Assembly: GCF_030931715.1 (NCBI RefSeq)
Contig: NZ_CP133261.1
Location: forward strand, 2,024,643 to 2,088,642
Length of the DNA: 64,000 nt
Direction of reading: 5' to 3'
DNA from: Tissierella sp. MB52-C2
GTDB lineage: Bacteria; Bacillota; Clostridia; Tissierellales; Tissierellaceae
Positions 48,228-55,615 of the stretch are shown in pieces. Position numbers and translations under genes: made by a program. How positions within the stretch are numbered: position 1 is the stretch's first letter; each line of letters starts with the position of its first letter. Under the pieces are notes generated by a model. That model did not search any database and was not told the origin of the DNA. It saw only the letters and a list, made by a program, of their open reading frames with translations.

Positions 48228-49469
48228 TTATTCCACTATTTCCCAAAGAGATTCATAAAATTTAGGATAGGAAATATTTATACATTTCGTATTGGTGACT
48301 TTTGACTTGCCTTCTATATTTAATGCTCCTATGGATAAAGCCATGGCAATCCTATGGTCATCATATGACTCCAACACCCCTGGATGTAAAGCATCCGTAC
48401 CTTTTATAATTAGTCCATCTTCTAAAGCTTCTATATTTCCTCCTAGTTTTTTAAGTTCAGTAACTATAGCCTGAATTCTATCGGTTTCCTTATACTTTAA
48501 TTCCCCTGCACCTCTAATTATAGTAGTACCTTGTGCAAACATAGCACCTACAGCTATTACAGGAATCTCATCAACTAACCTGCCCATAATAGATGGGTCT
48601 AGTTCTATTCCCCTAAGTGGTGAATAAGAAATATATATATCTCCTACAGGTTCCTTGTTTATATTTCTTATGTTTTTTACCTCTATATTTCCACCCATGG
48701 ATTTCAAAACATCTATGATTCCCGTTCTTGTAGGATTAACCCCAACATCTTTTAAAACTATGGAAGACCCTTTCATTATACTAGCTCCGACCATCCAAAA
48801 TGCAGCAGATGAAATATCTCCCGGTACATAAATATTCTTTCCTATAAAATCATCTTCACTAAAATACTCCATCATTCTTTCAGTATGATCCCTTGTAATC
48901 TTTTTTTCTTCAACTTTAGTTTCTCCATTAGCATAAAGAGAAGCTAATAATATGGCTGACTTAACTTGAGCACTAGCCATAGGTAAAGTATAATCTATAC
49001 CTTGTAATCCCTTTGAAGGATAGATATTGATAGGTGGATATTTATCATCTGCTCCAGCAATATTTCCATTCATCTTCCTTAAAGGATTAATTATCCTATC
49101 CATTGGCCTTTTACTTAAAGACTCATCACCTATAAGTGTGGATTCAAAGTCTTGACCTGCTAACAATCCAGAAAGCAGTCTCATAGTAGTGCCTGAATTT
49201 CCACAATCTAAAGGTCTACTTGGTTTCTTAAGTCCATATAATCCATTACCTATTATCCTAAGTTTATCTTCTTCTTCATTTATTAATATCTTTACACCCA
49301 TTTCTCTAAAACACTTTATTGTACTTATAATATCTTCTGATAGTAAAGCGTTTTCCACAGTAGTTTCACCCTTACTAATTGAGCCAAAAATCACTGCTCT
49401 ATGGGAAATTGATTTGTCTCCTGGAACTTTTATTTCACCCTTTAGTTTCTTTTTTCCTATAATCTCCAT
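48228..49469 (-). CDS. aroA: 3-phosphoshikimate 1-carboxyvinyltransferase (EPSP synthase)
   Basis: Sixth step of the shikimate pathway. 413 aa with KVPGDKSISHRAV, LDCGNSGTTMRLLSGLLAG, GDESLSKRPMDRI and KETDRIQAI near 340, all conserved substrate-binding blocks. It starts at ATG after GAGGTGG, 9 bp after dsdA. The other shikimate genes of the window (aroB, aroC) are in a separate transcription unit 1.5 kb upstream, split by dsdA and a strong terminator. Confidence 0.97.
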   Translation of the reverse strand: MEIIGKKKLKGEIKVPGDKSISHRAVIFGSISKGETTVENALLSEDIISTIKCFREMGVKILINEEEDKLRIIGNGLYGLKKPSRPLDCGNSGTTMRLLSGLLAGQDFESTLIGDESLSKRPMDRIINPLRKMNGNIAGADDKYPPINIYPSKGLQGIDYTLPMASAQVKSAILLASLYANGETKVEEKKITRDHTERMMEYFSEDDFIGKNIYVPGDISSAAFWMVGASIMKGSSIVLKDVGVNPTRTGIIDVLKSMGGNIEVKNIRNINKEPVGDIYISYSPLRGIELDPSIMGRLVDEIPVIAVGAMFAQGTTIIRGAGELKYKETDRIQAIVTELKKLGGNIEALEDGLIIKGTDALHPGVLESYDDHRIAMALSIGALNIEGKSKVTNTKCINISYPKFYESLWEIVE

Positions 49470-49478
49470 AATCCACCT

Positions 49479-50729
49479 CTATTTCATAGTTAAAAATTTT
49501 CCCCTAGACTCTTTAGGCACTAAGCTTCCACCAGTTGCCCAGCACATATGAACTATATTTTCATTTTTATATTTTTCCGATGTTAAAATAGGGCCTAAAA
49601 ACCCTGCAAGAGCAGAAGGTTCTAAAAATATATTCTCCTCATAATATAATTCTTTTAAAAATACATATAGCTTTTGATCTTCAATTGTATAAGCACCAGT
49701 AAGTATTTTTTCCATAATCTTACCCACAAATGCAGATGCCCTCCCCACAGCTAATCCGTCTGCCTCAGTTTTATTATCTAAACCAATATCTTCTACAGAA
49801 ATTTCATCATGTTTTCCAGTTGCAAGTCCTAACAACATTGCTGGAGACCGGGTTGGCTCAGCAAAGAAACAATGTACATTATTTCCATACATTAGTTTAA
49901 GCCCATATGCTACACCGCCAGGTCCTCCTCCTACTCCACATGGTAAGTAAATAAACAACGGATGTTCTTTGTCTACTATTATTCCCATATCTTCTAGCTG
50001 CCTTTTAACTCTAATACCTCCTACTGCATATCCCAAAAACAAATCTCTAGAATTTTCATCATCAATAAAATAGCTCTTTGGATCATTATAAGATAATCTT
50101 CTTCCTTCTTCTACAGCTTTAGAATAATCTGATGAATATTCTACAACCTTTACTCCTTTTTCTCTCAGCATATCCTTCTTCCACTGCTTCGCATCTGAAG
50201 ACATATGGACTATCACATTAAATCCCACTTTTGCACTTATTGTTCCAATACTAAGTCCCAAATTTCCAGTACTCCCTACTTGAATAGTATATTGGGAAAA
50301 GAATTCTCTAATTTCTTTATTATCAAACTTTCTATAATCATCATCTAAACTAATGAGATTTTCTTTTAATGCAAGCTCTTCTGCATGTTTTAAGACTTCA
50401 TATATACCACCCCTAGCCTTTATGGAACCAGCAATAGGAAGTAAATCATCTCTCTTTAATAAGATTTTTCCATATATTTTAGTATCAAAATCCTTCTCCA
50501 TTCTATTCTTCATATTATTTATTCTACTAATAGGAGATTCTATTATACCATTTTCAACTTCTGGAAATATCTTTTCTAAATATGGTGCAAACCTTTTAAG
50601 TCTAGCTTCAGCATCTAGTACATCTTCTAGAGTTATTGGCAGATTATATTTAACATCATCAAATCTGGTATAACTTGGGTTATACCAAATTATTTCTTTA
50701 AGTAGTTTTAAATCATCTATTATACCCAT
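49479..50729 (-). CDS. dsdA: D-serine ammonia-lyase
   Basis: PLP-dependent deamination of D-serine to pyruvate and ammonia. 416 aa from the ATG at 50729, which has AGGAGGAATTA before it. The PLP lysine is in [13 protein letters not shown] (K104), [13 protein letters not shown] lies near 180 and the phosphate loop is [12 protein letters not shown] near 265. It leads a short operon with aroA. With OrtAB producing D-alanine and Orr producing D-ornithine, D-amino-acid metabolism is a theme of the window. Confidence 0.95.
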   Translation of the reverse strand: MGIIDDLKLLKEIIWYNPSYTRFDDVKYNLPITLEDVLDAEARLKRFAPYLEKIFPEVENGIIESPISRINNMKNRMEKDFDTKIYGKILLKRDDLLPIAGSIKARGGIYEVLKHAEELALKENLISLDDDYRKFDNKEIREFFSQYTIQVGSTGNLGLSIGTISAKVGFNVIVHMSSDAKQWKKDMLREKGVKVVEYSSDYSKAVEEGRRLSYNDPKSYFIDDENSRDLFLGYAVGGIRVKRQLEDMGIIVDKEHPLFIYLPCGVGGGPGGVAYGLKLMYGNNVHCFFAEPTRSPAMLLGLATGKHDEISVEDIGLDNKTEADGLAVGRASAFVGKIMEKILTGAYTIEDQKLYVFLKELYYEENIFLEPSALAGFLGPILTSEKYKNENIVHMCWATGGSLVPKESRGKFLTMK

Positions 50730-50777
50730 ATTAATTCCTCCTTTTCTAAATATATCATAAATTGAGACTATTAACAT

Positions 50778-50821
50778 CTAATAGATATATCATATAATAA
50801 TAAATATGATATATCTATTAG
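50778..50821. repeat. 18-bp inverted repeat upstream of dsdA
   Basis: A perfect CTAATAGATATATCATAT repeat pair (50778-50795, 50804-50821) separated by 8 nt, about 50 bp before the dsdA start. It has no convincing U-run on the minus strand, so an operator or mRNA element is as likely as a terminator. Confidence 0.7.
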
Positions 50822-50865
50822 AATCTTTTTCATTTAATATGCAGGACTACTAACTTTGTATAAAA

Positions 50866-50907
50866 GGGGCTGTTTCATAACTGATAAATCAGTTATGAAA
50901 CAGCCCC
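50866..50907 (-). terminator. Strong terminator after aroB
   Basis: A 20-bp perfect stem (50866-50885 with 50888-50907; the inner pairs must open to form a loop) with GGGGC/GCCCC ends and UUUUAUA after it on the minus strand. Confidence 0.85.
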
Positions 50908-50986
50908 AATCAATATAAAATAACAATTTTACATTTTCACTAGACCTATTCACTTAGGGAAGATACTCATATTATTTTAGGTGGTA

Positions 50987-52009
50987 CTAGTTGCTTTTAA
51001 ATACCTTTTTTATAATCTCCTCATCTATATCATAGAATATATCTACCTTTCCTTTATCCGTGGGTAAAACAAATCCTATTTTATTATTTTTATTCTTTTT
51101 ATCGTTTTTCATATATTTTAAGAGCATATTCACTTCATTTTCACTAAAACTCACTGGTTCTACTAAAGGTCTTAATATGCTTATAATCTCGTTATAATAT
51201 TCTCTAGAAATAAGCTTCTTCTCATATGCAATTTTTGTTTCATATATTATACCAAGGATTACTGCTTCGCCATGATTATATCTTTCATAACGGAATAGAG
51301 ACTCTATACTATGACCTACAGTATGTCCAAAGTTTAGTTTTTGTCTTAGACCTAAATCTAGTTTATCTTTTTCTACTATGGAGGACTTAATCTTTACAGA
51401 CTTCTCAATTATATAAGATAATACATTATTGTCCCTACTATATATATTCTTAATATTTTCTCCAATATATCTAAAAAATCCATAGTCTTCTATGAGCCCA
51501 TATTTTATGATTTCTCCTAGACCACAAGTAATTTCCCTTTCATTCAAAGTATTGATAAATGATGGATCTATTAAAGTCCTAGAAGGAAAGTAAAATGAAC
51601 CTATAATATTTTTATATCCTAAAAAGTCTACTCCTGTCTTTCCCCCTATACTACTATCTATTTGGGATAGTAAAGTTGTAGGAATTTGAATATAGTCTAT
51701 TCCCCTTTTATATGTAGAAGCAGCAAATCCTGATATATCTCCTACAACTCCTCCACCTAGACTTAAAATTATTCCATCTCTATCTAAATTTTTATTGATT
51801 AACGCTTTATAGATATTGCTTAATTCTTCTAATCTCTTACTATTTTCTCCTGGTTCTAGTATATAAATATCGCTCTTATTATTTGTTAGTTTTTCTATAT
51901 TTTCCTTATATATATTATAGATATTCTCATCTGTTATCAGAAGAAAGTTATTTTTAATTATATAATCTTTTAATTCCATCCATATATTATCTATTATCTC
52001 ATAACCCAT
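50987..52009 (-). CDS. aroB: 3-dehydroquinate synthase
   Basis: Second step of the shikimate pathway. 340 aa, NAD- and metal-dependent, with the signature SLGGGVVGDISGFAASTYKRGI, GGKTGVDF and zinc-ligand region FGHTVGHSIESL and NHGEAVILGI. It starts at ATG, 3 bp after aroC. It is slightly shorter than many AroB proteins (about 350-360 aa) but all key blocks are present. Confidence 0.96.
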   Translation of the reverse strand: MGYEIIDNIWMELKDYIIKNNFLLITDENIYNIYKENIEKLTNNKSDIYILEPGENSKRLEELSNIYKALINKNLDRDGIILSLGGGVVGDISGFAASTYKRGIDYIQIPTTLLSQIDSSIGGKTGVDFLGYKNIIGSFYFPSRTLIDPSFINTLNEREITCGLGEIIKYGLIEDYGFFRYIGENIKNIYSRDNNVLSYIIEKSVKIKSSIVEKDKLDLGLRQKLNFGHTVGHSIESLFRYERYNHGEAVILGIIYETKIAYEKKLISREYYNEIISILRPLVEPVSFSENEVNMLLKYMKNDKKNKNNKIGFVLPTDKGKVDIFYDIDEEIIKKVFKSN

Positions 52010-52012
52010 TTT

Positions 52013-53134
52013 TTACCTACTTTCTAAATACTTAAGATAATTATTATAATTTGCCTTTGTTTCTTCTAGGAAATCTCCTCCAAATTTTTTCAAGAACTCA
52101 TCAGCTATTATATAAGCAACCACATTTTCCATAACTATACTTGCAGATGGCACTGCACATACATCCGATCTTTCAAATTGAGCTATTGCCTTTTCTTTAC
52201 TTATTATATTTATAGTGTCTAGAGGTTTTTTTAAAGTAGGTATTGGCTTCATAGTTCCACATATTACTATATCTTCTCCATTTGATATTCCTGCTTCTAT
52301 TCCTCCTGCGTTATTGGTTTTTCTCCCAAACTTACTATCATAAACAATCTCATCATGAAATTCTGAGCCTTTAGTAATAGGAGCTTTACCTCCAAGCCCA
52401 AATTCAACTGCCTTAATCCCCTGTATACTAATTATGGCGGCAGCTAGTTTTCCATCTAATTTCATATCCCAACTAGAATGACTTCCTAGCCCTACTGGTG
52501 GATTTTTAACTATGACTTCTATAATTCCTCCTAGAGTATCTCCCTCCTCCATGGCTTCTTGAATTTTACCTATCATCTTTTCTTCTGATTTTTCATCAAT
52601 TACTCGTATATTTGACTTATCTGCTTTTAAAAGATTTTCTATTTCAATTCCTGTGTAATACGTTTTATCTGAATTTATCCCTCCAACATTTATAACATGA
52701 CTATATATCTCTATATTAAATTCTCTTAATAAAAGCTTACAAATACTTCCTAAAGCTACACGCATGGCAGTTTCTCTTGCAGATGCCCTTTCTAAAATGT
52801 TTCTACCACCTTTTTGATTATATTTTAATGCACCTACCAAATCACCATGACCTGGTCTTGGCTTTATAACCTCTACCAATTCGATATTTCTACCCTTGTT
52901 TTTAATAGATATTGATATTGGATTTCCTGTCGTAAATCCATTAGATACACCTGATAATATATTTACACGATCACTTTCCATTTTCATTCTTAAGGATCTT
53001 CCAAATCCCCTTTGCCTTCTTTTTAACTCTTTATTCATAAAATCCAGATCTATATATAAATTAGCAGGAATACCTTCTATTATTCCTGTTAAAGATTCAC
53101 CATGAGATTCTCCAGCAGTTATAAACCTTATCAT
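52013..53134 (-). CDS. aroC: Chorismate synthase
   Basis: Last step to chorismate; needs reduced FMN. 373 aa with GESHGESLTGIIEGIP, GHGDLVGALKY near 97, RASARETAMRVALG near 120 and AIAQFERSDVCAVPSASIV near 320. It starts at ATG after AAGGAGGT, which is part of a hairpin region closing the folT1 unit. Chorismate is the precursor of folate p-aminobenzoate, so the position next to a THF-controlled folate transporter gene is notable. Confidence 0.97.
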   Translation of the reverse strand: MIRFITAGESHGESLTGIIEGIPANLYIDLDFMNKELKRRQRGFGRSLRMKMESDRVNILSGVSNGFTTGNPISISIKNKGRNIELVEVIKPRPGHGDLVGALKYNQKGGRNILERASARETAMRVALGSICKLLLREFNIEIYSHVINVGGINSDKTYYTGIEIENLLKADKSNIRVIDEKSEEKMIGKIQEAMEEGDTLGGIIEVIVKNPPVGLGSHSSWDMKLDGKLAAAIISIQGIKAVEFGLGGKAPITKGSEFHDEIVYDSKFGRKTNNAGGIEAGISNGEDIVICGTMKPIPTLKKPLDTINIISKEKAIAQFERSDVCAVPSASIVMENVVAYIIADEFLKKFGGDFLEETKANYNNYLKYLESR

Positions 53135-53150
53135 TTCTACCTCCTTATGG

Positions 53151-53182
53151 AAAAGACTTCCACCATAAGGTAGAAGTCTTTT
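53151..53182 (-). terminator. Terminator-like hairpin between folT1 and aroC
   Basis: Stem AAAAGACTTC/GAAGTCTTTT with an extended inner part, followed by UUUUCC on the minus strand. It is likely a partial terminator, since aroC begins 17 bp later. Confidence 0.65.
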
Positions 53183-53194
53183 TTTCTTAGTCTA

Positions 53195-53731
53195 TTATCT
53201 TGATGCTATATTTCTAAGATATCGTCCTAAATACGTGATTATAATAACTTGAATTGGTATATTAATCAATGCTGTTAGCACTCTTCCAGGTAACATTACA
53301 ATAACACCTTTATTATACAATTGAGATAACCAATAGGTGTTTAATCCTACAGATATTACTAAATAACAAGTGACTACTATAATAGCAACTTTGTCTGCAG
53401 AAAATATATTTGTCTTTATATCTTTTTTCTTAAAATACATTATATAAAGACCAGAGATAACACCCCATAGTGCTGAACTCAATGTAAATCCTAAATGTGG
53501 CGGTCCTTGGGGGTTAATCATAATCCCTAGCAAATCTGCTGCTACACCAGATATTCCTCCAACTATTGGACCAAACAATATTCCACTTAACATTATTGGA
53601 GTATCACCAAACCCTATTCTTAATGTGGGAAGTACCATGATAGATCCAAATCTTGTTAAAGCAATTGAAAGTGCTACTAAAAATGCCGCTTGAGTAAGAG
53701 TTCTCGTTTTAACTTTTCTACTTATATTCAT
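53195..53731 (-). CDS. folT: Folate-family ECF transporter substrate-binding (S) component
   Basis: A 178-aa membrane protein with about six helices and the FolT-family pattern: LRIGFGDTPIMLSGILFGPIVGG, then GVAADLLG and the GPPHLGFTLSSALWG loop (shown in parts). S components capture folate and work with shared EcfA/A'/T units encoded elsewhere. It starts at ATG after AAGGAGG and follows a THF riboswitch, so it should be shut off when folate is plentiful. A paralogue with its own riboswitch is at 62393-62914. Confidence 0.9.
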   Translation of the reverse strand: MNISRKVKTRTLTQAAFLVALSIALTRFGSIMVLPTLRIGFGDTPIMLSGILFGPIVGGISGVAADLLGIMINPQGPPHLGFTLSSALWGVISGLYIMYFKKKDIKTNIFSADKVAIIVVTCYLVISVGLNTYWLSQLYNKGVIVMLPGRVLTALINIPIQVIIITYLGRYLRNIASR

Positions 53732-53800
53732 TTGTATCCTCCTTTCTTTTGCTAGTGACAGGCAACTGCCACACTAAAGTCAAGGAGTCTCTTTAATGTT

Positions 53801-53892
53801 TCAGCGGACGCGGTAAAGAATCGCAGATTTTGTCTTTCGTTTAGGGGCAACTTCCCATCCCCTAACACTTGACGCTCTTTACCTACTCTGTC
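53801..53892 (-). promoter_or_regulatory. Tetrahydrofolate riboswitch upstream of folT1
   Basis: Minus-strand sequence matches the THF (folT) aptamer: GAGTAGGTAAAGAGCGTCAAG at the 5' side (read as GAGTAGGT then GCGTCAAGTG), a GGGGATGGGAAGTTGCCCC hairpin, ACGAAAG, and the 3' strand GATTCTTTACCGCGTCCGCT. Downstream, ACTCCTT (53782-53788) can pair with the ribosome site AAGGAG (53739-53744), so control may be at translation. Confidence 0.9.
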
Positions 53893-53922
53893 TAACTAAC
53901 TAATTTATTATAACTTATTATC

Positions 53923-54525
53923 CTAATTAAGTAAATCCTTATTATCACTTTTTTTAATATATTCTGTTATATTATATGAGCCAATAAATGTTGCCAAAAT
54001 AAAAGATACTATTGCCATAGACTTGTAATACATAGGATAAACTGATAAGTAACCAGTTATATAAAATATAATAGCTAAGGAATATAGTTTAAATATCTTA
54101 TCTTTACTAAGAAAATTAAAGCTTTTTTTTGCTTCTTCTTTCTTCTCATAGTATCTGTCTATAATATAATCTTCTATATCTTCATCAGATGATATTACTT
54201 TTTCTTCTTCAAGCTTTACTCTATATTCCTCTTGAATTGCTTTTATTTTTTTATTTCTTGACTCCATAATTAATTTTCTTAGATATATAGCCATAAATAC
54301 TCCAAATATTAATCCTAAAAAAATAGATATAAAGAAATTCTTAATTAGTTTACTTATTACTATAACTACCCCAATTAATATAATAATACCCAAAGATATT
54401 TTATCTAAGATATCAGCCCTCATAGTTTTACCATTTTTCATCTGTTTTGTATAGAAATTATCTAAAACTTTTTGTCTTTCATTTTTTCTATGTTTGTCGT
54501 TTAAATATTTTAGAATTTTTTTCAT
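53923..54525 (-). CDS. Hypothetical membrane protein
   Basis: About 200 aa. A basic N terminus (YLNDKHRKNERQK) is followed by two hydrophobic helices (roughly 40-85), a charged cytoplasmic segment rich in Glu/Lys (about 90-145) and two more helices near 150-190. No domain is recognised. The ATG at 54525 is preferred, with GGGAGAGG before it. It overlaps the 3' end of the Lit-like gene by 38 bp, so the two are co-expressed and may work on the same membrane process. Confidence 0.7.
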   Translation of the reverse strand: MKKILKYLNDKHRKNERQKVLDNFYTKQMKNGKTMRADILDKISLGIIILIGVVIVISKLIKNFFISIFLGLIFGVFMAIYLRKLIMESRNKKIKAIQEEYRVKLEEEKVISSDEDIEDYIIDRYYEKKEEAKKSFNFLSKDKIFKLYSLAIIFYITGYLSVYPMYYKSMAIVSFILATFIGSYNITEYIKKSDNKDLLN

Positions 54526-55168
54526 CTTTTCCTCTCCCTTTCTTAGTTGCAGCATATCCTATCCCTTGTATTATTGCCACAAAGCCTAAAAAAGATAACC
54601 CAATATTTATAGCCATTGAACTAAAGAATTCTTCTGGTAACATTTGAATAAGCAAATCCGTTTCAGGATCCAATAACCAAAGATCATTAGTGAAAAATAT
54701 ATAATGAAAATATGTGAAGTATTTATTGAAATCAAAAAATATCATAATCCCTAGTAAGCCAAGAATAATCCAATTAATGAATAAACCTTTATAAATATAT
54801 CTTCCTAGCATTTCCTTTTCTCCAGTAATTGAAAAATATATTATTATAATCAAAGATATTATGATAGATATATATTTTAATATAAATCCATTTCTAAAGA
54901 GAACTTCCACATCTTTCATATGTAAAATCTCTCGTTCATTAAAATTAGGCTCTAAAACTTCTTCCCCCCTTTTTCCCTTTAAGTAATCTAATAGGTCATC
55001 TGTAATATCATGTAATTCTTGAAAATCTTTTCCTGTTTTCTCCATAATATTATAATCCTCATATGCATTGAGATAAAATCTTGAATTAAATGCATTTTTC
55101 TCTACTGCTATTAAAACACATGATAATGATAAAAAAAACACTAAAGTAATAAGAGTTATTTTTTTCAA
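54488..55168 (-). CDS. lit: Lit-like lipoprotein intramolecular transacylase (DUF1461/TIGR01906 family)
   Basis: About 226 aa with an N-terminal membrane helix and three further ones. The family blocks are visible: EREILHMKDV near 95 and YFTYFHYIFFTNDLWLLDPETDLL (in part) followed by MLPEEFF. Lit of Enterococcus and Listeria moves an acyl chain within lipoproteins to make the lyso form, which reduces TLR2 recognition; its two catalytic histidines fall in blocks like these. A TTG at 55168, 4-5 nt after GGAGGG, is the probable start. Function is inferred from family resemblance. Confidence 0.75.
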   Translation of the reverse strand: MKKITLITLVFFLSLSCVLIAVEKNAFNSRFYLNAYEDYNIMEKTGKDFQELHDITDDLLDYLKGKRGEEVLEPNFNEREILHMKDVEVLFRNGFILKYISIIISLIIIIYFSITGEKEMLGRYIYKGLFINWIILGLLGIMIFFDFNKYFTYFHYIFFTNDLWLLDPETDLLIQMLPEEFFSSMAINIGLSFLGFVAIIQGIGYAATKKGRGKDEKNSKIFKRQT

Positions 55169-55226
55169 TCTCTTTCCCTCCAAATATATTTTACTACATA
55201 TTACCATATATTCTCTAAAAAATATA

Positions 55227-55252
55227 AGGATTGAGAAAATTTCCTCAATCCT
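55227..55252 (-). terminator. Terminator of the 57-aa gene
   Basis: A 9-bp AGGATTGAG/CTCAATCCT stem followed by a U-rich stretch on the minus strand, directly after the small gene's stop codon. Confidence 0.75.
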
Positions 55253-55258
55253 ATAACT

Positions 55259-55432
55259 TTAACCCATGGCTTTTTCCAGTTTATCTAAATATTTAATTGG
55301 AAAAACTCTTAAAAGCTCCTTATACTGTTCTACTGATAACCCTTGAACAGTTGTATATATTTCAATTTTTGTATCTAGATCTGCTGCTATAAATCTGTCT
55401 CTTATTTCTTGAAAAGTCTCATTTGTTTCCAT
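55259..55432 (-). CDS. Small hypothetical protein, 57 aa
   Basis: The frame reads METNETFQEIRDRF... and ends DKLEKAMG. It has a strong AAAAAGGAGG site 8 nt before the ATG and its own terminator, so it is very likely translated. The protein is acidic, helical, without a signal peptide or membrane segment, and is not recognised. Middle part: a VQGLSVEQYKELLRVFP stretch resembling a short helix-turn-helix-like or EF-hand-less bihelical unit. It is divergent from the molybdenum hydroxylase operon, with 183 bp of shared upstream DNA. Confidence 0.7.
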   Translation of the reverse strand: METNETFQEIRDRFIAADLDTKIEIYTTVQGLSVEQYKELLRVFPIKYLDKLEKAMG

Positions 55433-55615
55433 GCTAAATGCCTCCTTTTTATACTCTATATTTATTATGTTTAATACTTAGTCTTTTATACTAATAACTA
55501 TTTACTTAATTTATCTTTTAACTAAAACTAAAACCTATGTTTTGAATATATACATCAACACATGGAAATAATATTTTAATATCATACGAATTTTATAAAA
55601 TTTTGGAGGTGTTTT

